Source: Apopatocola sp963618015
Lineage (GTDB): Bacteria; Bacillota; Clostridia; Oscillospirales; Oscillospiraceae
Direction: 5' to 3'
NCBI GenBank assembly: GCA_963618015.1
Contig: CAVEQS010000018.1
Location: forward strand, 1-51,573
Length of the DNA stretch: 51,573 bases
Within the stretch, counting starts at the first letter, position 1. Each line of letters opens with the position of its first letter. Of the stretch, positions 6,310-15,317 are shown one piece after another. The position numbers and the translations under genes are program-made. The notes below the pieces were generated by a model. The model searched no databases. It was not told where the DNA came from and saw only the letters and a list, made by a program, of their open reading frames with translations.

Positions 6310-8191
6310 GGCGGTGCTCCTTTCCGCTCTCTGTATAGATCATGAGTGCGGTCATGTCCGCCGGAGACACGCCGGAAATGCGCGACGCCTGCCCAAAGCT
6401 CACGGGACGGATGGCGGTTAGCTTCTGCCGCGCCTCGGTGCGAAGCCCCGGAACGGCGGCATAGTCAATATCCTCCGGCAGGGGACGCTCCTCCATCCGC
6501 TGGAAATCCTCCACCTGCTTGAGCTGGCGGCGGATATATCCCTCATATTTGAGCGTGATGGATACCTCCTCACCGATGGCGCGCGGCAGCGCCGGGCGCT
6601 CGAGGTCAAACGGCAGAAGGTCGGAATATTCAATTTGCGGGCGGCGCAGGAGATCGGCGAGCGAAGCGCCCGAAACGATCTCTGTCGTGCCCTTTTCGCG
6701 CAGCAGCGCATTGATCGCCTCGCTAGGGGCGAGATGCGTATGTTCAAGCCGCGCCCGCTCCTTTGCCACGGCGGCGTACTTCTCCTGCACGGCAGCGAGC
6801 CGCTCATCGGAAATGAGGCCGATGCGGTGGCCGATGTGTGTGAGCCGCTCGTCAGCGTTATCCTGCCGGTGGAGCAGGCGGTACTCGCTGCGCGATGTCA
6901 TGATGCGGTACGGCTCTTCCGTGCCCTTGGTGACAAGATCATCGATGAGCGTGCCGATGTAGCCGTCCGAGCGGCGGAGAATGAGCGGTTCTTCGCCGCG
7001 GAGCTTCAGCGCGGCGTTCACACCCGCCACGAAGCCCTGCACAGCCGCTTCCTCGTAGCCGGAGGAGCCGTTGAACTGCCCCGCGCCGTAAAGGCCGGGG
7101 ATCTTCTTGCTCTCGAGCGTGGCGAGCAGCTCCGTAGGATCCACGCAGTCGTACTCGATGGCGTAGGCGCAGCGCTGCATCTCGGCGTTTTCCAGTCCCG
7201 GAATGGAGCGGACAACCTCGATCTGCACATCCTCCGGCAGGGAGGAGGAGAGACCCTGAATGTAAAGCTCCTGTGTGTGCAGACCCATGGGCTCAATGAA
7301 AAGCTGGTGGCGCTCTTTATCCGGGAACGTGACGATCTTTGTCTCAATCGAAGGGCAGTAGCGCGGGCCGGTGCTCTCAATGATGCCGTTGAAAAGCGGG
7401 CTGCGGTCAAGATTGGCGCGGATGATCTCGTGCGTGCGCGGATTGGTATAGGTAAGCCAGCATACGGCGCGGTTTTGCAGCGCCGCGGCATCGGTGGAAT
7501 AGGAAAAAGGCTCGATCTCCTCGTCGCCGGGCTGAAGCTGCATTTCGTCAAAACGTACGCTGCGCGCATTCACGCGCGGCGGTGTGCCGGTTTTGAACCG
7601 GCGGAGGCGCAGCCCCATATCGACGAGGCACTTTGTGAGCTCCGTCGCCGCGGCGAGCCCGTCCGGGCCGGAGGTGCGCACAACGTCACCCACGATCGTC
7701 CGCCCGCCGAGATATGTCCCGGTCGCGACGACGACGGCGCGCACCGCGTATACCGCGCCCGTGTGCGTCGTGACGGAGGAAACACATCCGTCCGTAAGGC
7801 CGATGGAGACGATCTCCGCCTGGTGCAGCACAAGATTCTCCTGCGTCTCCAGTGTTTCCTTCATGATCTCCTGATAGCGCCGCCGGTCGGCCTGCACGCG
7901 CAGGGAGTAGACGGCGGGGCCTTTGCCGCGGTTGAGCATCCGGAACTGGATGCCCGCGGCATCCGCCGCTTTGCCCATCTCGCCGCCGAGCGCGTCGAGC
8001 TCACGGACGAGATGCCCCTTGCCCGTGCCGCCGATGGCAGGATTGCACGGCATGTTTCCGACGCTGTCGAGATTCACCGTGAAGCACACGGTGCGCAGCC
8101 CGAGCCGCGCCGCGGCGAGCGCGGCCTCAATGCCCGCGTGACCGGCGCCGATAACGGCAATATCAAATTTTCCGGCGTCGTAGGTTTTCAT
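6302..8191 (-). CDS. mnmG: tRNA uridine-5-carboxymethylaminomethyl modification enzyme MnmG (GidA)
   Basis: A 629-residue FAD protein which, with MnmE, places the carboxymethylaminomethyl group on C5 of wobble uridine. The FAD-binding motif GAGHAGIEAA is at the N-terminus, followed by NPAIGGTGKGHLVRE. Other family blocks include SVVISEINWM-unrelated regions absent and the conserved CPSIETKI, EYDC and YGAGQFNG segments present. Length is as expected. The ATG overlaps the stop of pepD by four bases (ATGA), implying coupled translation. No mnmE gene is in the window. Confidence 0.96.
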   Translation of the reverse strand: MKTYDAGKFDIAVIGAGHAGIEAALAAARLGLRTVCFTVNLDSVGNMPCNPAIGGTGKGHLVRELDALGGEMGKAADAAGIQFRMLNRGKGPAVYSLRVQADRRRYQEIMKETLETQENLVLHQAEIVSIGLTDGCVSSVTTHTGAVYAVRAVVVATGTYLGGRTIVGDVVRTSGPDGLAAATELTKCLVDMGLRLRRFKTGTPPRVNARSVRFDEMQLQPGDEEIEPFSYSTDAAALQNRAVCWLTYTNPRTHEIIRANLDRSPLFNGIIESTGPRYCPSIETKIVTFPDKERHQLFIEPMGLHTQELYIQGLSSSLPEDVQIEVVRSIPGLENAEMQRCAYAIEYDCVDPTELLATLESKKIPGLYGAGQFNGSSGYEEAAVQGFVAGVNAALKLRGEEPLILRRSDGYIGTLIDDLVTKGTEEPYRIMTSRSEYRLLHRQDNADERLTHIGHRIGLISDERLAAVQEKYAAVAKERARLEHTHLAPSEAINALLREKGTTEIVSGASLADLLRRPQIEYSDLLPFDLERPALPRAIGEEVSITLKYEGYIRRQLKQVEDFQRMEERPLPEDIDYAAVPGLRTEARQKLTAIRPVSFGQASRISGVSPADMTALMIYTESGKEHRHG

Positions 8192-9627
8192 GCCTTTTTG
8201 TCAGCGATCTCCTTTAAAATGGCGCGGATGAGCGTGTCGCAGCCGTACACGGTGTCGAGCACGAGCGTCTCGCGCGTGGAGTGAATGTCCAGAATGTCGG
8301 GGCCGATGGAAATGATGTCAAGCGCGGGATTGGCGGAGGAGAAGCTGCCGCACTCGAGACCGGCGTGCACCGGCTCGACGGACATGTCGTGTCCGTTCTG
8401 CTCTTTGAAAATGCGCTCGCAGATGCCGACCAGCTCGCTGCCGGGCTTGAGCGGCCACGCGGGGGAGGAACTGAGCAGCGTCACCGTAAAGCCGTGCTCG
8501 GATGCCTGATGCTCGTATTCCGCTTTCATTTCCGCGGTGATGGCGGGCTCGCTGCTGCGCTGGTGGACGGTGAGCTCCACCTCGTCCTCGCCGACGGCAG
8601 CAAGACCGGTATTCGCCGAGCTCTCCACAAGCGACGGAATGGACGGGGACATGGTGTGTACGCCGTCGAATACCTCGGTGAGGAGCGCAATATAGTCGCG
8701 GGAGAGCTCGCCCGTGAGCGCCTTTTCGGGGACTTCTGCGGCCGTAACAGCGACCTTTGCCTCCGGGTCGGTCGCAGCGCAGGCCACAGCTTCCGTAAGG
8801 GCGTGGGTATTGAGCGCTTCGAGAACTTTATCTGCGTCGCTTTCGGGAACCGTGATCACGGCAGTGCAGGAGGCGGGGATGGCGTTGTGGGCGCTGCCGC
8901 CGCGGAAAGCGGCGAGCCGCGCGCCGGGGCAAACATCGAGCGCGGTTTTTGCCGTGCGCGCCGCGATGCGGATGGCGTTGGCAAGCTTCAGATGGATGGA
9001 AGCGCCGGAGTGACCGCCGACGAGACCGCTCACGGAGATTTTGTACGCCTTGCCGGAGGCATTTTCCCATTCGGCCGCGCGGTGCATGCGGTACATGTCG
9101 CTGCCGGCGCTCGAATTGCAGAGCGAGCCGAACTCCTCCCAGTCGAGATTGATGAGATATTTGGCGTCCAGATGCTTCGGATCGAGATTGTCCGCGCCGG
9201 ACATGCCGTCCTCCTCATCCACGGTGAAGATCGCGCGGATGGGGCCGTGCACGGCGGAGTCGTCTTCCAGAATGGACATCGCAAGTGCAACGCCCGCGCC
9301 GTCGTCGCCGCCGAGGGATGTGCCCTTGGCCTTGAGCGTTTTGCCGTCGCTGATGACGGTGATGGTGTCGTTGAGCGGGTCAAAGTCCATGCCGTCCTCC
9401 CAGACGACGACCATGTCCATGTGCGCCTGCAGAATGGTGCGCGGCGCGTCCTCGTGCCCGGCGGAGCCGGCCTTGTCGATGATGACGTTGCCCTCCTCGT
9501 CGCGCACGGCGGCGAGACCCTTTTTCACGGCCCAGTCATAGAGGAACTGGCTGATCTTCTCTTCGTGATGGGATTTGTGCGGGATGGCGCAGAGAGAAAG
9601 AAAGTTTTCAATAATCTTTTCGTTCAT
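8188..9627 (-). CDS. pepD: Xaa-His/aminoacyl-histidine dipeptidase (M20 family, PepD-like)
   Basis: A 479-residue zinc dipeptidase of peptidase family M20C, cytosolic, cleaving dipeptides such as beta-Ala-His and others with broad specificity. The metal and catalytic residues are in recognisable blocks: QAHMDMV (His and catalytic Asp), SLGGDDGAG (bridging Asp), VDEEDGMSGA (catalytic Glu and metal Glu), LINLDWEE (Asp) and DIHSTRE (C-terminal His). ATG at 9627 is preferred over an in-frame start at 9663 because AAAGGGA lies upstream of it and the family begins at this point. It is 25 bases after the HtrA gene and overlaps mnmG. Confidence 0.92.
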   Translation of the reverse strand: MNEKIIENFLSLCAIPHKSHHEEKISQFLYDWAVKKGLAAVRDEEGNVIIDKAGSAGHEDAPRTILQAHMDMVVVWEDGMDFDPLNDTITVISDGKTLKAKGTSLGGDDGAGVALAMSILEDDSAVHGPIRAIFTVDEEDGMSGADNLDPKHLDAKYLINLDWEEFGSLCNSSAGSDMYRMHRAAEWENASGKAYKISVSGLVGGHSGASIHLKLANAIRIAARTAKTALDVCPGARLAAFRGGSAHNAIPASCTAVITVPESDADKVLEALNTHALTEAVACAATDPEAKVAVTAAEVPEKALTGELSRDYIALLTEVFDGVHTMSPSIPSLVESSANTGLAAVGEDEVELTVHQRSSEPAITAEMKAEYEHQASEHGFTVTLLSSSPAWPLKPGSELVGICERIFKEQNGHDMSVEPVHAGLECGSFSSANPALDIISIGPDILDIHSTRETLVLDTVYGCDTLIRAILKEIADKKA

Positions 9628-9652
9628 GGTTCTATCCCTTTCTATAGCAGTA

Positions 9653-10927
9653 TCAATAAACATCGTTAACGTCCACGAGCTTCACGGTGACATCGCGCGT
9701 CTCGCCCTCGTGCCATACGGTGAGCGTGAGCTCGTCGCCGACACCGAGACCGGCAATGATGCCGGTGAGATCCTCGTTGACGGAAAGCTCTGTGCCGTTC
9801 GCGGCAAGAAGCACGTCTCCGGTCACAATGCCCTTCGCGGCGCAGTCGGAGCCCTCGGAAACGGCGCTCACGTAAAGACCGGCGGGAAGGTCATATTCCT
9901 CCATCGCTGCCTGCGGCACCTTGCCGACGGTAATGCCGAGCGCCGGGCGGCCGCGGACCTCGCCGGATTCGAGCAGACTGTCCGCGATCGTCTTGACGGT
10001 GCCGGACGGGATGGCGAACGCCACGCCCTCAATGGACACCGAGCCGATATACTGGTTGCTCATCTTCATATTGGTGATGCCGATGACCTGCCCGTAAACG
10101 TTGATGAGCGCGCCGCCGGAATTGCCCTCGTTGATCGGCGCAGAGGTCTGGAGCAGGCTGTTCGTCACGCCGTTGTGCGAAATGTCGCGGTTGATGCCGG
10201 AGATGATGCCCTCGGTCATCGTGCTGCGAAATTCCTTGCCGAGCGGGTTCCCGATGGCGTATACGGCGTCGCCTACGAGCAGCGAATCGGTGGAAGCAAA
10301 CTCCGCCGCGGTGAGGCCGTGCGCGTCGATCTTCAATACGGCGATATCGGTGCGGGGATCATAGCCGACGAGCAGCGCGTCATACTCCGAATCATCCCAG
10401 AGCGTGATGCGCGCGCGGCAGGTGCCCTCCACAACATGGGAGTTCGTGAGGATATATCCGTCCTCGGTGAGGATGACGCCGGAACCCCAGTAATAGCTGT
10501 CGTCCGACTTCTCGTCCGGGAAGGCCGACACCGCGACGATCGAGGGCGCGCAGCGCTCGTAGACCTCCTGCGCGGTGAGCGGCGTTTCGCCCGCCGGAGC
10601 AAGCGTGATCGTTACGCGCTCCGTTGTCTGTACTCTCGGAATGGTGCATTCCTGCGTTTCCTCGTTTGCAGTGAAGTAATTTTCAAAAAACGATTTGTAA
10701 TCGCCCGGCAGCTCGTCGGCAGAGCCCGGTGTGGCGGGGGAAAGAGACGGACTGCCGCGAAAGAGCAGGCACGAGCCGATGATGAGCACGGCCACACCGA
10801 CAAGGATCAGCGCAATACCCCAGGCTGGCATTTTCCGCTTCGGTTTTCCGGCAGGCGGGTTGACCGGCGCGGGGGACTGCGGTGCGTCGCCGGAGCAGGC
10901 GTACCATAAAGATTCCTGATTTTCCAT
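9653..10927 (-). CDS. Membrane-anchored HtrA/DegP-like serine protease with PDZ domain
   Basis: A 424-residue protease of family S1C. A proline-rich cytosolic tail (about 1-33) precedes one membrane helix (34-56), so the protease domain faces outward. The catalytic triad is His164 (TNSHVV), Asp194 (RTDIAVL) and Ser270 (EGNSGGAL). One PDZ domain fills the C-terminal part (about 325-424, GLYVSAVSEGSDCAAKGI). The likely role is quality control of secreted or envelope proteins. It follows the histidine kinase gene by 18 bases; kinase-plus-HtrA operons are a known envelope-stress arrangement in Firmicutes. AAAGGAG precedes the ATG. Confidence 0.93.
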   Translation of the reverse strand: MENQESLWYACSGDAPQSPAPVNPPAGKPKRKMPAWGIALILVGVAVLIIGSCLLFRGSPSLSPATPGSADELPGDYKSFFENYFTANEETQECTIPRVQTTERVTITLAPAGETPLTAQEVYERCAPSIVAVSAFPDEKSDDSYYWGSGVILTEDGYILTNSHVVEGTCRARITLWDDSEYDALLVGYDPRTDIAVLKIDAHGLTAAEFASTDSLLVGDAVYAIGNPLGKEFRSTMTEGIISGINRDISHNGVTNSLLQTSAPINEGNSGGALINVYGQVIGITNMKMSNQYIGSVSIEGVAFAIPSGTVKTIADSLLESGEVRGRPALGITVGKVPQAAMEEYDLPAGLYVSAVSEGSDCAAKGIVTGDVLLAANGTELSVNEDLTGIIAGLGVGDELTLTVWHEGETRDVTVKLVDVNDVY

Positions 10928-10945
10928 AAAACTCCTTTCCGCCCT

Positions 10946-12364
10946 TTACGGTTTGAGCGCGAGCGTGAACACAAAGTCGGTCACGCCCTGGCGGCTTGTC
11001 ACGGCGATGTCTTCGCCATGGTTGTTCAGAATGGTTTTGACGATATAAAGCCCAAGACCGACGCCGTCACGGTCCTGGCTGCGGCTGCGGTCGGATTTGT
11101 GGAAGCGGTCAAAGAGGAGCGGGATCTCCGCCTCGGGGATGGTGCTGCCGCAGTTTCGGACGGAGACATATGCCTTCTTGCTGTCCTTCCAGAGCGAGAT
11201 GGTAAGCGGTGAATTTTCGCGGGAAAATTTGATGGCGTTATCGAGCAGGTTGTAAATGACCTGCGTGATGGCGTCCACATCGCCGAGAACGTTGATCGCC
11301 TCTTCGGGAACGTTGAATTCCACGTCCAGATGCTTCTGGTCGATCTTGTCGGCAAACGTGATAAGCGTGAGGCGGAGCTGTTCGGAAATATCAAAGCTGC
11401 TCTTGAGAAGCGTTGCGCGATCCTTTGCCTGCAAACGGGAGAGCTCCAGCATGCTGCGCACGAGCCGCGCCAGCCGCTTCGTCTCCGAGGAAATGATCTG
11501 GAGATATTTCTTTTCCGACTCCGGCGGGATCGTACCGTCAAGAATGCCGTCGGCAAAGCCGGAGATCGTTGTCATTGGCGTTTTGAGCTCGTGCGATACA
11601 TTCGCGATGAACTCGCGCCGCTTCGTCTCCGACTGCTCGAGCGAGTCCGCCATGGAGTTGAACGCCTCCGTCAGCTCGCCGATCTCGTCGGTGCTGTCGG
11701 TTGGCTCCACGCGCACGTCCAGCTCGCCGCGCCCAAAGCGCCGGGCTGCGTCCGCCATGTCGCGCAGGGGCTTGGCGAAGTACTTGGAGCTTGCGTAGCT
11801 GAAAATGAGCGCGAGACAGAGAACGATGAGACTTATGAAGAAGAACAGCGGCACGATCGTCTCCCAGATGGAGAGCGCGGTGCCCGTGTCCTTGGAAACG
11901 AACAAGTGGCCTAAAAGCTCGCCGTCGTCGGTGAGAGCGGATATAACGGTATAATGCTCGCTCGCGTAAAATCCGCCCAGCGTGCCGAGCGACGTGATCG
12001 TGCCGGAATCCGGCAGGATCGCCGATACGCTCTCATCGAGATGCTTCCCGATGTGTTCGCAGAAAACGGCGGAGTCCGAGCAGGTGATGATATACCCGGA
12101 GGGGTTGACGATGAAAATGTGCTGGTTCGTGCTCGCGCCGATGGTGCTGAGCGTCATGCGCAGCTCCAGCGAGCGGAGATCGCCCTCGGCGGCGTAGGCG
12201 ACCGCCATGCGCGATATCTCGCGCGAGTTCGTCATCATGCTCTCGCGCGCCTCGGACACGAATACCTGCCGGCTTGCAAAGCCGAACGCCGCGCCGATGA
12301 GCAGAAAGCTTACGAGAACCATCGCCGCGGTCGTGGTGAAGGTTCGGAAATACGTTCTGTGCAT
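10946..12364 (-). CDS. Sensor histidine kinase (HAMP, HisKA, HATPase)
   Basis: A 472-residue membrane kinase. TM1 is about 12-31 and TM2 about 170-192, enclosing an extracellular sensor of about 140 residues of PAS/Cache-like length (IFIVNPSGYIITCSD). A HAMP domain follows (about 193-245), then the phospho-acceptor His258 in SHELKTPM and an ATPase domain with N box NLLDNAIKFS, and G box GVGLGLYIVK. It lies three bases after its response-regulator gene. Together with the downstream HtrA-like protease it probably responds to cell-envelope stress; that role is inference. Confidence 0.93.
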   Translation of the reverse strand: MHRTYFRTFTTTAAMVLVSFLLIGAAFGFASRQVFVSEARESMMTNSREISRMAVAYAAEGDLRSLELRMTLSTIGASTNQHIFIVNPSGYIITCSDSAVFCEHIGKHLDESVSAILPDSGTITSLGTLGGFYASEHYTVISALTDDGELLGHLFVSKDTGTALSIWETIVPLFFFISLIVLCLALIFSYASSKYFAKPLRDMADAARRFGRGELDVRVEPTDSTDEIGELTEAFNSMADSLEQSETKRREFIANVSHELKTPMTTISGFADGILDGTIPPESEKKYLQIISSETKRLARLVRSMLELSRLQAKDRATLLKSSFDISEQLRLTLITFADKIDQKHLDVEFNVPEEAINVLGDVDAITQVIYNLLDNAIKFSRENSPLTISLWKDSKKAYVSVRNCGSTIPEAEIPLLFDRFHKSDRSRSQDRDGVGLGLYIVKTILNNHGEDIAVTSRQGVTDFVFTLALKP

Positions 12365-12367
12365 GGC

Positions 12368-13060
12368 TTATTCGACCGACTCGAACTTGTACCCGACGCC
12401 CCAGACCGTTTTGAGCGACCACTTATCCGAAACGCCCTCGAGCTTTTCGCGCAGGCGCTTGATGTGGACGTCCACGGTGCGGGAATCGCCGAAATAATCA
12501 AAGCCCCACACTTCGTCAAGCAACTGGTTGCGGGTGAAAACGCGGTTGGGGGAGGAGGCGAGATGGTAAAGAAGCTCCATCTCCTTGGGGGGCGCCTCCA
12601 CGCGCTTGCCGTCTACGATGAGCTCGTAGGAGTCCAGATCAATCACGAGCTTATCAAAGGCGAGACGCTTTTCCGCCGTGTGCGGCGCGGCGTCCGGCTC
12701 GCTGCGGCGCATGACGGCGTGGATGCGCGCCATCAGTTCCTTGACCTCGAACGGCTTTGTGACATAATCGTCCGCACCCATTTCGAGCCCGGAGATCTTG
12801 TCGAATGTTTCGCCCTTCGCGGTCAGCATGATGATCGGCACCTTGGAGGTTTTCCGGACTTCGGAGCAGACGACCCAGCCGTCTACGACCGGCAGCATGA
12901 TATCGAGCAGAATGAGATCCGGCTGAAGCTCCTGCGCGCGGCGGATGCCCTCTCCGCCGTCGGCGGCAAGGAATACGTCGAACCCGTCCTTTTCCAGATA
13001 CAGGCGCAGCAGCTCTGCAATGTTGCTGTCATCCTCAACTACCAGTACTTTTTTTGCCAT
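12368..13060 (-). CDS. OmpR-family response regulator
   Basis: A 230-residue DNA-binding regulator. The receiver domain has the acidic pair in VVEDD, phospho-acceptor Asp53 (ILLDIMLP) and the conserved Lys of VTKPF. The C-terminal winged helix is clear (RTVDVHIKRLREKLE, VWGVGYKFE). ATG at 13060, with GGGAGG upstream, is chosen over the longer in-frame start at 13099, which would add 13 residues before the receiver fold. It is the first gene of the six-gene minus-strand operon; a TATAAT about 50 bases upstream may be its -10 box. Confidence 0.93.
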   Translation of the reverse strand: MAKKVLVVEDDSNIAELLRLYLEKDGFDVFLAADGGEGIRRAQELQPDLILLDIMLPVVDGWVVCSEVRKTSKVPIIMLTAKGETFDKISGLEMGADDYVTKPFEVKELMARIHAVMRRSEPDAAPHTAEKRLAFDKLVIDLDSYELIVDGKRVEAPPKEMELLYHLASSPNRVFTRNQLLDEVWGFDYFGDSRTVDVHIKRLREKLEGVSDKWSLKTVWGVGYKFESVE

Positions 13061-13189
13061 ATTAGCAGCCTCCCTGTATGTACGGCAAGAATTGCCCAAT
13101 TTTCTAAAATACTATTATATACCAATTATAGCGAAGATGGAACACTGTGTGCGAACAAAATGTAAAAAAACGGGACAAAGCCGGAAATG

Positions 13190-13218
13190 TTGCATTGAGA
13201 AAAGAAATACGGTAAAAT
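13190..13218 (+). promoter_or_regulatory. Promoter of ispE
   Basis: TTGCAT at 13190-13195 and TAAAAT at 13213-13218 are 17 bases apart and lie 27 bases before the ispE start. The region is shared with the divergent response-regulator operon. Confidence 0.6.
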
Positions 13219-13244
13219 GCAGTAAAGAAATGAGGTGCGCTCTT

Positions 13245-14114
13245 ATGACGGTAAACGAAAAGGGCTATGCCAAGCTGAACTACTCTCTTGACGTCCACGC
13301 GAAGCGCGCGGACGGCTACCACAATCTCACCATGGTCATGGGCAGCGTCTCGCTCTGGGACGATGTGGAGGTCTCTCTCCGTACGGACGGGAGGATCGAG
13401 GCGGCGTGCTCGCTTCCGTGGCTGCCGCGGGACGAGCGCAATCTCGCCGTGCGCGCGGCGCGCGTATTTTTTGATGCCACGGGCGACGTGTCTCTCGGCG
13501 CGGATATCCGCATAAAAAAGAGGGTCCCGGTCGGCGCGGGCATGGCAGGTGGCAGTACAGACGCCGCGGCGGTGCTCCGTGCGCTCAATGTGCTCACCGG
13601 AGCCAATTTCCCGGCGGAGCGGCTGCGCGCTCTCGCTCTTACGATCGGCTCGGACGTGCCGTACTGTATTGCCGGCGGCATGATGCTCGCCGAAGGGCGT
13701 GGGGAAATCCTCTCGCCGCTGCCGGAGCTTCCGGGCGGATGGATCGTGATATGCAAACCGCCGTTTTCCGTTTCCACGGCGGAGCTCTTCGGCCGCATCG
13801 ATAAACGCCGCGTCATGGCGCACCCGGATACGCAGGGGCTTTGCGCCGCGCTGCGCGATGGGGATCTGCGCGGCACTGCGCGGCGGATGTACAATGTTTT
13901 TGAAGAGGCGCTGCCGCGCAGCAGCGCGGAGATCGGCGCAATCCGCGGCGCGCTGCTGGACGGCGGCGCTCTCGGTGCGGTGATGACCGGCACGGGCAGC
14001 GCGGTGTTCGGCGTATTTGAGGATCACACAGCGGCGGCCGGCGTGCATGAGCGCCTTTCGCAGACGTACCGCGAATGCTTTCTCGTCCGCACTGTGGACG
14101 GGCTCACGCTGTAA
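13245..14114 (+). CDS. ispE: 4-diphosphocytidyl-2-C-methyl-D-erythritol kinase
   Basis: A 289-residue GHMP kinase of the MEP isoprenoid pathway; it phosphorylates the 2-hydroxyl of CDP-methylerythritol. The substrate-binding KLNYSLDVHAKRADGYHNL near the N-terminus and the ATP loop PVGAGMAGGSTDAAAVL (about residue 90) are diagnostic, and GTGSAVFG is the third GHMP motif. ATG at 13245 is supported by GAGGTG eight bases upstream; the frame stays open further upstream but without family similarity. It is followed after 59 bases by the KdpD-like kinase gene. Confidence 0.94.
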   Translation: MTVNEKGYAKLNYSLDVHAKRADGYHNLTMVMGSVSLWDDVEVSLRTDGRIEAACSLPWLPRDERNLAVRAARVFFDATGDVSLGADIRIKKRVPVGAGMAGGSTDAAAVLRALNVLTGANFPAERLRALALTIGSDVPYCIAGGMMLAEGRGEILSPLPELPGGWIVICKPPFSVSTAELFGRIDKRRVMAHPDTQGLCAALRDGDLRGTARRMYNVFEEALPRSSAEIGAIRGALLDGGALGAVMTGTGSAVFGVFEDHTAAAGVHERLSQTYRECFLVRTVDGLTL

Positions 14115-14173
14115 AAAAATCCTAACAAATTCTTTATCTGTTCTATGGTACAATAGCCCAGAGGTGATTCGCG

Positions 14174-15283
14174 GTGCTGAAGAAGGAAAACTGGACGATA
14201 ACGTGGAAGAGTGCCGGAATCACAGCGGGCCTTTTCGCTCTGACGACCATCCTGTGCGCGCTTTTGCAGCGCTTTGGCGTGGATGAGGTAAGCCAGATGC
14301 GAAACGAAACGTACGTTCCGCTGGTGTATGTGCTCTGTGTGCTGCTCGTGTCGCTGCTGACGGACGGATATCTCTGCGGTACGGTTGTGTCCCTCCTGAG
14401 CGTTTTCGCGGTGAACTATGTTTTCACCTATCCTTATATGGATTTTAACTTTTCCCTCTCCGGCTATCCGCTCACCTTTCTCACGATGCTCGCCGTTTCG
14501 CTCACGGTCAACACGCTGACGGCGACGCTCAAGCGGCAGGAGCGCATTCGCATGGAGGCGGAGACCGAGCGCATGCGCGCCAATCTCCTGCGGGCGATCT
14601 CGCACGATCTGCGCACGCCGCTCACGGCGATCTCCGGCTCGGCGGTCACGCTTCTGGAAAACGATAATCTCCCGGATTGGCAGAAAAAACAGCTTCTCGG
14701 CAGCATCAACGAGGACGCCGAATGGCTCATCCGCATGGTGGAGAATCTTCTCTCCGTTACGCGCATCGGCCTGGAGTCAGCGCGCATTGAAAAGCAGGAC
14801 GAAGTGGCTGAGGAAGTTATTTTCTCCGCCATTACCAAATTCAAAAAACGCTTCCCGGGCGTTTTGGTCACGCCGCAGCTTCCCGAATCGGTGATGCTCG
14901 TGCCGATGGATCCGGTGCTCATAGAGCAGGTGCTCACAAACCTTCTGGAAAATTCCGCCCGGCACGGCGGCGCCACGGAGATCACGGTCTCGCTTGCCCG
15001 GCGGGGGAGCATTGCGGTGTTCACCGTGGAGGATAACGGCACCGGCATTGTGCGCGAAAAGCTGCCGCACCTCTTTGAGGGCATCGGCTTCTTGCCGGAG
15101 AAAAACGGTGTCGGCGGACGCAGCCAGATAGGCATCGGCCTTTCGGTCTGCATGTCCATCGTGAAGGCGCATGGCGGCAGCATGAGCGCCCGGAATACCG
15201 GCAGCGGAACGGCGGTGAGCTTCTCTCTGCCGGTACCACCGGAGAGCGACGCCGCCGCGGAACAGACCGATCCCACCTTGTAA
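14174..15283 (+). CDS. KdpD-like sensor histidine kinase lacking the N-terminal KdpD domain
   Basis: A 369-residue kinase starting at GTG (GAGGTG eight bases upstream). Four membrane helices lie at about 12-30, 47-62, 65-83 and 98-115 in the manner of the DUF4118 membrane module of KdpD. His144 in AISHDLRTPL is the phospho-acceptor; the ATPase domain has NLLENSARHGG and IGIGLSVCMSI. The roughly 370-residue N-terminal part of full KdpD (with the usher and USP domains) is missing. The partner regulator follows after 34 bases. No kdpFABC genes are near, so its signal need not be potassium. Confidence 0.85.
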   Translation: MLKKENWTITWKSAGITAGLFALTTILCALLQRFGVDEVSQMRNETYVPLVYVLCVLLVSLLTDGYLCGTVVSLLSVFAVNYVFTYPYMDFNFSLSGYPLTFLTMLAVSLTVNTLTATLKRQERIRMEAETERMRANLLRAISHDLRTPLTAISGSAVTLLENDNLPDWQKKQLLGSINEDAEWLIRMVENLLSVTRIGLESARIEKQDEVAEEVIFSAITKFKKRFPGVLVTPQLPESVMLVPMDPVLIEQVLTNLLENSARHGGATEITVSLARRGSIAVFTVEDNGTGIVREKLPHLFEGIGFLPEKNGVGGRSQIGIGLSVCMSIVKAHGGSMSARNTGSGTAVSFSLPVPPESDAAAEQTDPTL

Positions 15284-15317
15284 TTAACCGGAAACCATAC
15301 CGGCAAAGGAGACAGCC

